Source: Algibacter sp045066735
GTDB lineage: Bacteria > Bacteroidota > Bacteroidia > Flavobacteriales > Flavobacteriaceae
DNA: 64,000 bases
Reading direction: 5' to 3'
Assembly: GCF_045066735.1 (NCBI RefSeq)
Contig: NZ_JBISHH010000024.1
Coordinates: 248,001 to 312,000, forward strand
The translations under genes were made by a program, and so were the position numbers. Numbering within the stretch: position 1 is the first letter of the stretch; every line of letters starts with the position of its first letter. The notes beneath the pieces are model-generated. The model had not been told where the DNA came from, did not search any database, and saw nothing but the letters and a program-made list of their open reading frames with translations. Of the stretch, positions 45,036 through 53,445 are shown piece by piece.

Positions 45036-45137
45036 GCGCTAGGGATTGCAGCATTGTTGGAGCTCTTTTTGTGTTGTTGCACCTATGCAACACAAAAAAG
45101 CAACTGCGGAAAGCCCGACCCTTTTGGGGTAGCGCCC
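45036..45137 (+). repeat. dispersed intergenic repeat, family B, copy 1
   Basis: It starts GCGCTAGGGATTGCAGC, contains CGGAAAGCCCGACCC and ends GGTAGCGCCC. The same three blocks, in reverse orientation, mark 58386-58473. This copy carries an inserted 11-bp hairpin (TTTTTGTGTTG at 45066-45076 with CAACACAAAAA at 45088-45098). It lies upstream of trhO. Confidence 0.75.
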
Positions 45138-45177
45138 AAAATGTTTTCATTCTAAGGTACAGTTGTTTTGAAAATAT

Positions 45178-45185
45178 TATCTTTG
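45178..45185 (+). promoter_or_regulatory. -7 box of the trhO-trhP-ferredoxin operon
   Basis: TATCTTTG, a full match to TAnnTTTG, 40 bp before the trhO ATG. No -33 box at normal spacing is clear. Confidence 0.5.
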
Positions 45186-45225
45186 TGGCTTAAAATATTT
45201 CTTAACCTTAAAAACTTAGTATAGC

Positions 45226-46299
45226 ATGCAACTGTACAATACATTAAGCGCCGAAGAAAGAGCTGAATTAATCGACAACGCAGGAAAAAGTCGATTAACA
45301 CTTTCTTTTTATCAGTATGCCAAAATTGGCAATCCACAAATTTTTAGAGATCATTTGTTTTTAACTTGGGACGCTATGGACGTTTTAGGTCGAATTTATG
45401 TTGCTCAAGAGGGCATTAACGGACAATTGTCTTTACCGGCCGACCGATTTAACGAGTTCAAGTCGCATTTAGATACCATAGATTTTTTAAAAGATATACG
45501 ATTAAATGTTGCTGTAGAGCAGGATAACAAATCGTTTTTGAAACTTAAAGTAAAAGTGCGTAACAAAATTGTTGCCGATGGATTGAATGATGACACGTTT
45601 GATGTGCGTAACAAAGGTGTGCATGTGGATGCCGACAAATTCAATGCATTAATTGAAGATGAAAATACGGTTTTGGTCGATATGCGAAACCATTATGAGA
45701 GTGAAATTGGGCATTTTAAAAATGCTATAACGCCAGATGTGGATACCTTTAGAGAATCTTTGGATATTATTGAAGACGATTTAAAAGCGCATAAGGAAGA
45801 TAAGAATTTAGTCATGTATTGCACCGGTGGTATACGTTGCGAAAAGGCGAGTGCTTATTTTAAGCATAAGGGTTTTAAGAATGTATTTCAGTTGGAAGGT
45901 GGTATTATTGAATACACGCGCCAGGTGAAGGAGCAGGAATTAGAAAATAAATTTTTAGGACAGAACTTTGTGTTCGATGAGCGTCGTGCAGAACGTATTA
46001 GTGATGATGTTATTGCGAATTGTCACCAATGCGGAACGCCTTTCGATGTGCATACCAATTGCGCAAACGAGGCTTGCCATTTATTATTTATTCAGTGTGA
46101 TTCTTGCAAAGAAGAAATGAATAATTGCTGTTCTTCAAACTGTAAAGAGATACATGCTTTGCCTCACGAAGAGCAAAAAGCATTACGAAAAGGCCAAGGT
46201 AATAGTAATGATATTTTTAAGAAAGGGCGTGCCGATCACTTACCATATAAAAAAGATTTGCGTAACATTTTTGAGACTTTAAAAGTCGATAAAATTTAA
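45226..46299 (+). CDS. trhO: tRNA uridine(34) hydroxylase, oxygen-dependent (rhodanese family)
   Basis: 357 residues, the YceA/TrhO family. An N-terminal ferredoxin-like domain (about 10-110, with LGRIYVAQEGINGQLSLP) precedes a rhodanese domain with the catalytic Cys in LVMYCTGGIRCEKASAYF. The C-terminal part has a cysteine cluster (CHQCGTPFDVHTNC, CDSCKEEMNNCCSSNC) typical of the family. TrhO forms 5-hydroxyuridine at position 34 of tRNAs using molecular oxygen. The next gene, 10 bp on, encodes the U32-family enzyme of the alternative route, so both routes share an operon. Confidence 0.95.
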   Translation: MQLYNTLSAEERAELIDNAGKSRLTLSFYQYAKIGNPQIFRDHLFLTWDAMDVLGRIYVAQEGINGQLSLPADRFNEFKSHLDTIDFLKDIRLNVAVEQDNKSFLKLKVKVRNKIVADGLNDDTFDVRNKGVHVDADKFNALIEDENTVLVDMRNHYESEIGHFKNAITPDVDTFRESLDIIEDDLKAHKEDKNLVMYCTGGIRCEKASAYFKHKGFKNVFQLEGGIIEYTRQVKEQELENKFLGQNFVFDERRAERISDDVIANCHQCGTPFDVHTNCANEACHLLFIQCDSCKEEMNNCCSSNCKEIHALPHEEQKALRKGQGNSNDIFKKGRADHLPYKKDLRNIFETLKVDKI

Positions 46300-46309
46300 A
46301 TCTACGGTT

Positions 46310-47554
46310 ATGCAAAAAATAGAATTAATGGCGCCTGCAGGTAATTTTGAATCTCTGCAAGCAGCCTTAGATAATGGCGCAGATTCGGTATACTTTGGTG
46401 TAGAGCAATTAAATATGAGAGCTAGGGCTTCGGTAAATTTTACATTAGACGATTTACCAGAAATAGCAAAACGTTGTGAGGCCAAAGGGGTAAGGAGCTA
46501 TTTAACTTTAAACACTATAATTTACGATCACGATTTATCCATTGTAAAAACCTTAATTACCCAAGCTAAAGAAGCGAACATAACGGCTGTTATTGCTATG
46601 GACCAAGCGGTAATTGCTATGGCTAGAGAAAAGCAAATGGAAGTGCATATTTCTACTCAAATTAATGTAACGAACATTGAAACGGTTAAGTTTTATGCGT
46701 TGTTTGCAGATACTATGGTTTTAAGCCGTGAGTTGAGTTTACGTCAGGTTAAAAAAATTACTGAGCAGATTGAAAAAGAACAAATAAAAGGTCCGTCCGG
46801 AAAACTTGTTGAGATTGAAATATTTGGTCATGGTGCACTATGCATGGCTGTTTCTGGTAAATGCTATATGAGTTTGCATTCTCAAAATTCATCTGCAAAT
46901 AGAGGTGCTTGTAAACAAAATTGTCGAAAAAAATATACGGTTATCGATCAAGAAACTGGTTTTGAAATGGAGCTGGATAACGAGTATATTATGTCACCTA
47001 AAGATTTATGTACCATAGATTTTTTAGATGAAGTGTTCGATGCTGGTATTAAAGTTTTAAAAATTGAAGGTCGAGGTCGCGCCCCAGAATATGTTGCAAA
47101 AGTGATAAAATGCTATCGTGAAGCTATTGATAGTATTGAAAACGGAAGCTATAATAAAGCAGAGGTAATTAGCTGGATGCAAACGCTAGAAACAGTTTAC
47201 AATCGTGGTTTTTGGAGCGGGTATTATCTTGGGCAAAAACTTGGAGCGTGGAGTAAAGGTTCTGGGTCTCATGCCACACAAAAGAAAGTCTATATTGGTA
47301 AAGGCACACACTTTTTTCCTAAGGCAAATGTTGGTGAGTTTAAAATTGAAGCTTACAATATTAATGTTGGCGATACTATTTTAATAACTGGACCAACAAC
47401 GGGTGCTCAAGAATTGGTAGTTGAAGAGTTCTTGGTAAACGACCAAAAATTGAGCGAAGGTTCAAAAGGTGATATGGTGACTATAAAATTACCATTTAGA
47501 ATCCGCCAGTCTGATAAGCTATATAAAATTGTTGAAAATAAAGTGGAAGCCTAA
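46310..47554 (+). CDS. trhP: U32-family tRNA hydroxylation protein
   Basis: 414 residues. The U32 signature is EIFGHGALCMAVSGKCYMS, with further cysteines in GACKQNCRKKY that complete the probable iron-sulfur site. The TIM-barrel N-terminal part starts MAPAGNFESLQAALDNGADSVYFG. The C-terminal domain (about 330-414) resembles the small beta-barrel of YegQ-type proteins. TrhP supports prephenate-dependent formation of 5-hydroxyuridine at tRNA position 34. The gene shares one base with the next, a ferredoxin (TAATG). Other U32 members (RlhA, UbiU/V) are less likely because of the trhO neighbour. Confidence 0.92.
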   Translation: MQKIELMAPAGNFESLQAALDNGADSVYFGVEQLNMRARASVNFTLDDLPEIAKRCEAKGVRSYLTLNTIIYDHDLSIVKTLITQAKEANITAVIAMDQAVIAMAREKQMEVHISTQINVTNIETVKFYALFADTMVLSRELSLRQVKKITEQIEKEQIKGPSGKLVEIEIFGHGALCMAVSGKCYMSLHSQNSSANRGACKQNCRKKYTVIDQETGFEMELDNEYIMSPKDLCTIDFLDEVFDAGIKVLKIEGRGRAPEYVAKVIKCYREAIDSIENGSYNKAEVISWMQTLETVYNRGFWSGYYLGQKLGAWSKGSGSHATQKKVYIGKGTHFFPKANVGEFKIEAYNINVGDTILITGPTTGAQELVVEEFLVNDQKLSEGSKGDMVTIKLPFRIRQSDKLYKIVENKVEA

Positions 47555-47784
47555 TGGTTGTTATTACATTACAGCGGAAAAAATGTATTGGTTGTAACTA
47601 CTGCGTTGAGTTGGCTCCCGATCAATTCCAGATGTCGAAAAGAGATGGAAAAACGGTATTGCTACACGGCCAAGATAAAAAAGGATTTTTTACTTTAAAA
47701 TCTAACGACGAGCTTATTTTTGAGGCTTCTGATAATGCAGCTAAGGCTTGCCCTGTAAAGATAATTACTGTAAAACAGGTTTAA
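47554..47784 (+). CDS. small single-cluster ferredoxin
   Basis: 76 residues. The cluster ligands are CIGCNYC (CxxCxxC) near the N terminus and a fourth Cys in AAKACPVKII near the C terminus, so a single [4Fe-4S] cluster is expected. It is cytoplasmic. Translational coupling to trhP (one-base overlap) suggests it gives electrons to, or helps assemble, the U32 enzyme's iron-sulfur centre. This partnership is inferred from gene order. Confidence 0.92.
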   Translation: MVVITLQRKKCIGCNYCVELAPDQFQMSKRDGKTVLLHGQDKKGFFTLKSNDELIFEASDNAAKACPVKIITVKQV

Positions 47785-47807
47785 TCTCACTTGTTATAAA
47801 GAATATT

Positions 47808-47840
47808 AAAATGCTACGGGAGACATCTTGTGGCATTTTT
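47808..47840 (+). terminator. terminator of the trhO operon
   Basis: AAATGCTAC pairs with GTGGCATTT (one G-U) around an 11-nt loop, followed by TTAATTT. It lies 24 bp after the ferredoxin stop, between convergent operons. Confidence 0.65.
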
Positions 47841-48195
47841 AATTTAATATTAAGGTGTAATCAATATCCGTTAGGTGTAAAACACTTATTTCTTTCCGGT
47901 TTTCTAAGTTAAAAAGAGCTTGCAACTCTTTAATTTCTTCGCGTTTAAACATAAGCACCAAATTAGTTTGCATAGAAGGAATTGGAATTTTGCGCTGCAC
48001 TTTTGCACAAGCATATTTATCTTCCCAATAGTCCATTTCTATATTCATGATATAGTCTTTAAATTGTTTAAAATCACTTTGTTTAAGTTCTAAGTATATA
48101 TTATTAAATTCAAGATGGAATACTTGGCATTCACTACAAAAAGAGAGTTCTCCCGAGGGTACCCTAGATAAAACTTTTACACGATCTCTACACAA
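47839..48195 (-). CDS. DUF6686-like small protein
   Basis: 118 residues without signal peptide. A CxxC pair in SFCSECQVFHLEFNNIYLEL suggests metal binding; the remainder is alpha/beta with no other motif. I place it in the DUF6686 family from its N-terminal pattern, with moderate certainty. It starts 13 bp after the stop of the PepSY reductase gene and is the last gene of the minus-strand iron operon, so it may be an accessory to ferric reduction or iron handling. Confidence 0.72.
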   Translation of the reverse strand: MCRDRVKVLSRVPSGELSFCSECQVFHLEFNNIYLELKQSDFKQFKDYIMNIEMDYWEDKYACAKVQRKIPIPSMQTNLVLMFKREEIKELQALFNLENRKEISVLHLTDIDYTLILN

Positions 48196-48208
48196 TAATT
48201 TATATTTT

Positions 48209-50410
48209 TTAATAGCAGTCTGTTTTTATTTGATTGTTGTTTTGAAAGGCACTTAAGGGTTGGTTTAATGCCGTTGAGGTCATTTCATCAAGCACAGTTA
48301 AAACGCCGTTTTGCATGGCTATGGAGCCGCAAATCATTATGGTTCCCCCTGTTTTTAAAACACGCACTATAAGATCTTGTCGTTCCGAAATTAAATTTTG
48401 AACGTACTTTTTTTGATTCTCTTCTTGTGAAAAACTCACATAAAACCCAGAGAGGTTATTGTTGTGAAATGCGCGATCGATTAACGGTGCGTACATTTTT
48501 AAGGATGCCTTTGTTCGGCCACCCCAGAATAATTGTTTTTTTGCTTGTCTTGTAGCGTCGTTTATCATACCAAGAAATGGAGCAATACCTGTTCCATTAG
48601 AAATCATTACGACTTCTTTTGCTCTTCGAGGGATGTAAAATTCGGAATTCGATTTTATTTCGGCTGTTACCATATCGTTTATGTTTAGGTTGTTGAAGTA
48701 GTTTGAAATTAAGCCAAACTCGTGCTTTTTAATGCTCAATAAAATGTTGTTGTCTAATTTTGCAATAGAATATAAACGTTCTACAGTATCATTTTTTGGG
48801 TAGATTGAGAGGAGGTCGCCCGATTGAAATTTTGTTTTTTTAGTTGGTTTTAAATGAAGTAAAAAAGATTGATCTTGGTTTATGTTTGTGCGGTTTACTA
48901 ATTGAAACGTTTTTTGTTTTTTAGGATTTATTTGTTTTACAGGAGTTTCTATGTCGAGTTCTAAGCCTTGGCTATCACTCCATTTTTTTGCCCAAAAACA
49001 AAAGTCGTTATACGATTGATTGTTTATTTTTTGAAGCGGAACATTTGGAATAAAATTTTCATGTATTTGCAACATACCATCTACAATAACGGCGTATTTG
49101 CAATGATCGGGATAAGCCAAAGAACCGAAGCCAACAACCGAATATTGCAAGGTGTTAGATATGTTTGTTTTATAAACTAACCTTTCGAAGTTTTTAGCGT
49201 TTGTAGGCGCTTCGCCTTCGCCGTAAGTCGATGTGAAAATAATGAGGTTTTTAGCGTTTTTAAAAGAGGTGTATTTGTTTAACTCGGTAATAAAAACAGT
49301 TTTTCCGGTTTTTAAAAGAGCGTTGTAAAATGCATTAGAAAGGCCAAAAGTGTTTCCTGTTTCGGAGCCAACAAGTATAATGTATTCGGCTTCGTCTTTT
49401 TTGTATTTGTTTTTTGGCAGCGTACTTTTTTTAGTGCGCTTAATAGTCATGGCGAAACCAGAATAAATAAAGAATAAAATAGCAACACATGTTAGTAGTA
49501 AAGCAAGCGACCACAATATGCTGCCTTGCCCTGTATGCAATACAAAACTTAGGTTTGAGGCTTGTGAAACTAAACCTGTATTTTGTGAGCTAATAACAGC
49601 TCCAGAGTTTTGATTTACGAGTAGTTCTTTGTTTTTTAATTTCACTAAAAAATAGTCTTCAATATCATCTGAAAAAGGGAATTCTAGATGCTCAACTTCA
49701 TTTAATTTTATATTTTGAAATATTTTGAAGTCGGCAACCTCAAGTTTTGCCGTTTCATTAAAAGCTTCTTCTGGAAATTGATGCGCTATTTTTTCCGAAG
49801 GAAGTAAAGAAAACTTTACTAAAGAGAGGTAAACACCTGTAATAGTAACTATTATTATCGGAATAAGCGTGTAACGACCAATAATGATGTGGTAATATTG
49901 CTCGAATTCTTCTTTTACAATTTTGGAGAAAAATTTAGTAGAACCGCCTTGGCGTTTTATAATAAGAATAATGCCTGTAACAGCCATTAAAAACAGCAGA
50001 AAAGAGACGATGCCAATAATAGCTCTGCCTGTAGATTTTAAAAATAATGACCGATGTAAATTGGTGGCAAATTTAAAAACAGGCGCTTTTTCAATAAGTT
50101 TACCTAGTTTTTTTCCTGTAAAAGGGTTGATATAAAACGTTTCATTGTTTCCTTCTTTTGTTATTACAGACGCACTTACAAAATCATTTTTATCAATATC
50201 AATATTTATTACTTCTGTATATTCGCTTTGTAAAACTTGGATAGTTTTAGCTAAAGACAACGTCTCTGCTTGGTGAACAGCATATGGCTCTAGCTGATTC
50301 GAAATAGGTTCGAATGCTAAAATAATGCCCGTAACTGAAGCAAGGAGAATAAATAGTGAAGAAGATATAGCCAAGATAAGATGGCTATATCTCCATATAG
50401 AAATGGTCAT
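48209..50410 (-). CDS. PepSY-type ferric reductase fused to a diflavin (flavodoxin-FAD-NAD(P)H) reductase
   Basis: 733 residues. The N-terminal PepSY_TM part (about 1-320) has four membrane helices and the expected heme-ligand histidines in IWRYSHLILA, TNLHRSLF, YYHIIIGRYT and VLHTGQGS. A flavodoxin domain (about 345-480) follows with GSETGNTFGLSNAF and FTSTYGEGEAP. Then come the FAD motif RLYSIAK and the NAD(P)H-binding GTGIAPFLGMI, FWGGRTK and MICGSIAM. It should move electrons from cytoplasmic NAD(P)H through FMN/FAD and two hemes to a periplasmic ferric substrate. It is fourth in the iron operon, after the DUF2271 gene. Confidence 0.93.
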   Translation of the reverse strand: MTISIWRYSHLILAISSSLFILLASVTGIILAFEPISNQLEPYAVHQAETLSLAKTIQVLQSEYTEVINIDIDKNDFVSASVITKEGNNETFYINPFTGKKLGKLIEKAPVFKFATNLHRSLFLKSTGRAIIGIVSFLLFLMAVTGIILIIKRQGGSTKFFSKIVKEEFEQYYHIIIGRYTLIPIIIVTITGVYLSLVKFSLLPSEKIAHQFPEEAFNETAKLEVADFKIFQNIKLNEVEHLEFPFSDDIEDYFLVKLKNKELLVNQNSGAVISSQNTGLVSQASNLSFVLHTGQGSILWSLALLLTCVAILFFIYSGFAMTIKRTKKSTLPKNKYKKDEAEYIILVGSETGNTFGLSNAFYNALLKTGKTVFITELNKYTSFKNAKNLIIFTSTYGEGEAPTNAKNFERLVYKTNISNTLQYSVVGFGSLAYPDHCKYAVIVDGMLQIHENFIPNVPLQKINNQSYNDFCFWAKKWSDSQGLELDIETPVKQINPKKQKTFQLVNRTNINQDQSFLLHLKPTKKTKFQSGDLLSIYPKNDTVERLYSIAKLDNNILLSIKKHEFGLISNYFNNLNINDMVTAEIKSNSEFYIPRRAKEVVMISNGTGIAPFLGMINDATRQAKKQLFWGGRTKASLKMYAPLIDRAFHNNNLSGFYVSFSQEENQKKYVQNLISERQDLIVRVLKTGGTIMICGSIAMQNGVLTVLDEMTSTALNQPLSAFQNNNQIKTDCY

Positions 50411-50458
50411 TATTGCAATATTTATTGGTGTTAAGGTAGAGGTGTTACCCCGAGAGGT

Positions 50459-50950
50459 TTATTGCGCCATCATACGAACATAACGTATATAACCATTTCC
50501 TTCATGTTTAAGTTTTACGTTCTCGGAAGTTAATAAGAACTCAACATCTTTGGTGTGGTATTCTTTGTCTTCTACGGCAGACTCAAAACGGATGCTATAA
50601 CCAGCATCTATTTTATCGTTTTCAATTTCAATAACACTTATAGAGCGTTCGCCACCACCAATGGTTGCTCCTGTAATGGCATCAATATTGGTTCTTTTTT
50701 TACCGTAAAAACGCCACCATTCCGAGATATCGTGATACCATTCATCATCATCACCTTGCATGTAAAGTGTTTTTTCGTATTCGCCTTCTGGATTAATTAG
50801 GGAAATAACAACGTAAGCGCCTTCACCCGAATAATTAATCATTTGTACCATGCACTTAAAAGCATTTGGTTTTGGCGAAAAAGCAAAAGATGCTAGTAGC
50901 GTGATGGTAAGAAGGGTTAGGAAGGTATATTGTTTTATATTTTTTTTCAT
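50459..50950 (-). CDS. exported DUF2271-family protein
   Basis: 163 residues with a signal peptide (about 1-28, TLLASFAFSPKPNA). The body, with GEGAYVVISLINPEGEYEKTL, GDDDEWYHDISEWW and the segment DAITGATIGGG, fits DUF2271 (PF10029), a periplasmic beta-sandwich family often next to PepSY proteins. DAITGATxxG is reminiscent of the FMN-attachment D(g/a)xTGAT motif of FMN-binding proteins, but no covalent flavin is claimed. It sits 48 bp before the PepSY reductase gene and 5 bp after the ankyrin gene. Confidence 0.85.
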   Translation of the reverse strand: MKKNIKQYTFLTLLTITLLASFAFSPKPNAFKCMVQMINYSGEGAYVVISLINPEGEYEKTLYMQGDDDEWYHDISEWWRFYGKKRTNIDAITGATIGGGERSISVIEIENDKIDAGYSIRFESAVEDKEYHTKDVEFLLTSENVKLKHEGNGYIRYVRMMAQ

Positions 50951-50955
50951 GATTT

Positions 50956-52449
50956 TTATTTTAAGAAGTTAATATCGGTAGCGTTGGCTTTTAGTAACTC
51001 GTTTTCTTGTGCTAGATCGTAAACAGACTCGTCGAATTCAGTTAATGCCGTTTTATCTGCACCTTGAGCAATTAAGTATTTTAAAATGCTATCATCTTTA
51101 GATTTCATAGCAGCAATGTGTAACACCGAAAGCCCATTAGTATTGGTCGCGTTAATATCTATTTTAGAGGGTTCTAAGAACTTCAATAAATTTATATCTA
51201 GCTTTTCAATAGCTGTTTGGTAAAGTGTGTTTTTTTCTGCTTGTACTGCTGAAAAATCAACGTTGTGTGCTTTTAATAATTCTGCTTTTTTGTAGAAATC
51301 ATCTTTGTTTCTTCTGCTGTAAGCATTCACTAAATAGTAAGCTAAATTGTTTCCTTTTTTATCTATAATTTTAGGGTTGGCATTATTAGCCAATAAATAG
51401 GAAACAACTTCTGGTTTATTGCGTTGCACCGCTAAAGTTAAGGCCGATTGACCGTCTTTATTCGTTAAATTGATGTCTTTTTTTTGCTTAGCTAAATGTT
51501 TTACAATTTCTAAACTGTTAGATTGAGCAGCTTTAATAAAAGGGGTATTTCCTTTTTTATCGGCTTGATTAGGGTCAACTCCTTTTTTAAGAAAATAATC
51601 GATTACTTTAACATCTTTAGTGCTAGATGCTACGTTTAGTAAAGGGTTAACACCTTTTGTAGTGGTTACATTTGGGTTTATACCTAAACTTTCTAAATAG
51701 TTGTAAACGTCTATTCCGTTAGAGTGTCCGCGACCACCTTGGCTAGCAAAAATAAATGCGTTTCCTCCATTTTTGTTTATGGTGTTGTACTCAATGCCTT
51801 TAGCTACAAGTTTTTTTAGCATAGCGATGTTTCCAGATTTAGCTGTATAGTTAAATACACCATTTCCGTAATTATCTTTACTTTTTAAACTTATTCCTTT
51901 AGCTTCAAAATAATCTACAATATCAAAATTTGAGGCTTTAGGTATTAAAAGTAAAAGCGCATTGGCACCATCTTTACTTGTTTCAGTTTTTACGTTAGCA
52001 CCTTTAGCGATTAAGGCATCGTAAATTTTAGTATTTGTTTCTCCTGCTGTAGCGGCAAAAATTAATGGAGAACTACCTTTATCGTCTATAATATCTACGC
52101 GAGCGCCATGGTCTAACAAATAATTTACAAGCTCTAAATTTCCTGAGTATGCTGCCCAAAACAAGTAGGTTCTACCGTCGTGTGTTAATTTGTTAACTTG
52201 GTTTTCTTCAAAACTTAATAAGTATTTTACAATATCGAAATCGGCTTTAGCAAAAATAGAACTTGTTACAGCATCGAAACCAAAAGCAGTTAATTCGGTT
52301 GGGCTATGGCCTGCTTCTACGGTTTGTTTTATAGTTTCTAAATTAGGCTTAGAACTCCAGAATTTTTTATCGTGGAGAAGGTTAGAGTCTTGCGCTGTAA
52401 TTTGCAGACTAAAAATTAATAAAAGAACTGTGTTTAAAATTGTTTTCAT
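50956..52449 (-). CDS. exported ankyrin-repeat protein
   Basis: 497 residues with a signal peptide (about 1-19, LLLIFSLQITAQ). About a dozen ankyrin repeats fill the mature chain; clear copies include DGRTYLFWAAYSGNLELVNY, KGNTPFIKAAQSNSLEIVKH and DGQSALTLAVQRNKPEVVSY. Ankyrin repeats bind other proteins, so a periplasmic scaffold role is likely. It is coupled closely with the DUF6607 gene (6 bp) and DUF2271 gene (5 bp). Why an iron-uptake operon carries it is unclear; some periplasmic ankyrin proteins protect or activate heme enzymes such as catalase. Confidence 0.92.
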   Translation of the reverse strand: MKTILNTVLLLIFSLQITAQDSNLLHDKKFWSSKPNLETIKQTVEAGHSPTELTAFGFDAVTSSIFAKADFDIVKYLLSFEENQVNKLTHDGRTYLFWAAYSGNLELVNYLLDHGARVDIIDDKGSSPLIFAATAGETNTKIYDALIAKGANVKTETSKDGANALLLLIPKASNFDIVDYFEAKGISLKSKDNYGNGVFNYTAKSGNIAMLKKLVAKGIEYNTINKNGGNAFIFASQGGRGHSNGIDVYNYLESLGINPNVTTTKGVNPLLNVASSTKDVKVIDYFLKKGVDPNQADKKGNTPFIKAAQSNSLEIVKHLAKQKKDINLTNKDGQSALTLAVQRNKPEVVSYLLANNANPKIIDKKGNNLAYYLVNAYSRRNKDDFYKKAELLKAHNVDFSAVQAEKNTLYQTAIEKLDINLLKFLEPSKIDINATNTNGLSVLHIAAMKSKDDSILKYLIAQGADKTALTEFDESVYDLAQENELLKANATDINFLK

Positions 52450-52455
52450 GAGGGG

Positions 52456-53358
52456 TTATTTTACAAATGATTCTATAACTGGATTAATTTTTTCTGCGGT
52501 ATCATAGTTTTCTTCATCGAATAAAAACTTATAGAGAGGCTTGTTGTCAACCTTTTCTTCAAGGTTTAGGCTTTTATTTCTACCATAAATATCGCCCCAT
52601 TTGGTTCTAACTAAAGCCCATTTATTTTGGTTTTTGCTCCGCCAATCTGCTGCGGCTTTACATTTGCTATCTGCAACTTTTATATAGGTGTTGTACCCTT
52701 TTTCTTTAGCTAAAATCACATCTGCTTTTCTGGCTTCGCGAATTACTTTAACGTTATCTTGGTCGTGTACCCAACCTGTAGTTGTAATTTCGTGACGGTT
52801 ACCGCGAGTTGTTACGTTGTAATCGCTACGTTTTGTGTATTCTCGTCTTGGTAGTGGTGCATCGGTGGTGTTTTCCCAATATTCTTTTCCATCAATATGT
52901 ACCCAAGTTCCCGAACCTTCGTAACGTGGGCTATCATCTACTTGATATACTTTTTGCGTCCATTGCCCTTTAACTTCGGCCTTTGGTTTTGTGATAAAAT
53001 TCCAAGTATTATCACTATTAAACATATAAAAATCGGTGTTTTCATAAAGCCAATCTTGTCTCCAGTGCTTCACAATATAAGGGCTGTTTGTCGGGCCAAC
53101 TTGCAATAAGTGCTGAATAGAAATTTTGTTTTTGTCATCTTCAACCAATTGAGCCCATTCCAAACCTTTATCAATTTTGGTTTCCGATGGTTTGTAAAGC
53201 GAGTCTTCACTATAGTTGAAAGTTTCTGCAAAATTAAAAGTTACCTCAAAACAACCGCACATCTTTTTAATAGCTGCGGCATCTTGTTTTTTGTTTTGAG
53301 CAAACCCATTTATGGATGTTGTTAAGAAAATTAAAGCTAAAAGTGCTAGTTTTTTCAT
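52456..53358 (-). CDS. exported DUF6607-like protein
   Basis: 300 residues with a signal peptide (about 1-20, TSINGFAQ). The conserved-looking features are a CGCFEVTFNFAETF segment just after the signal, many Trp residues (HWRQDWLYENTDFY, YEGSGTWVHIDGKEYWENTT) and a late Cys (DSKCKAAADW). This fits DUF6607, a Bacteroidota family with no assigned function that I recall near HmuY-type heme genes. It is the first gene of the minus-strand iron operon, divergent from the TonB receptor with a shared 93-bp promoter region. Confidence 0.8.
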   Translation of the reverse strand: MKKLALLALIFLTTSINGFAQNKKQDAAAIKKMCGCFEVTFNFAETFNYSEDSLYKPSETKIDKGLEWAQLVEDDKNKISIQHLLQVGPTNSPYIVKHWRQDWLYENTDFYMFNSDNTWNFITKPKAEVKGQWTQKVYQVDDSPRYEGSGTWVHIDGKEYWENTTDAPLPRREYTKRSDYNVTTRGNRHEITTTGWVHDQDNVKVIREARKADVILAKEKGYNTYIKVADSKCKAAADWRSKNQNKWALVRTKWGDIYGRNKSLNLEEKVDNKPLYKFLFDEENYDTAEKINPVIESFVK

Positions 53359-53399
53359 TTTGAAACGTTGGTTTTCTAAGGTTAAAAAAATTACTATTC

Positions 53400-53422
53400 T
53401 TATTTAGACTTATTAAAAACAA
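53400..53422. promoter_or_regulatory. imperfect operator-like inverted repeat, upstream site
   Basis: TTATTTAGA-CTTAT-TAAAAACAA. The left half matches the right half of the second site exactly in reverse complement; the right half is degenerate (6 of 9). The 9-5-9 geometry is the same as at 53443, 43 bp away. Confidence 0.4.
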
Positions 53423-53437
53423 ATTGTATAATCGCAG

Positions 53438-53445
53438 CAAATTTA
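53438..53445 (-). promoter_or_regulatory. -7 box of the minus-strand iron operon
   Basis: TAAATTTG on the minus strand, a full TAnnTTTG match, about 80 bp before the DUF6607 start and overlapping the downstream operator-like repeat. Confidence 0.5.

Larger units (their letters stand above)
44657..45225. other. 569-bp intergenic region between recA and trhO
   Basis: No credible coding sequence. From left to right it holds the recA promoter area, a T-run hairpin on the plus strand (44898-44932) with no plus-strand gene before it, a copy of dispersed repeat family B (45036-45137) and the trhO -7 box. The part from about 44720 to 44930 could be a small RNA ended by the hairpin. Confidence 0.55.
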
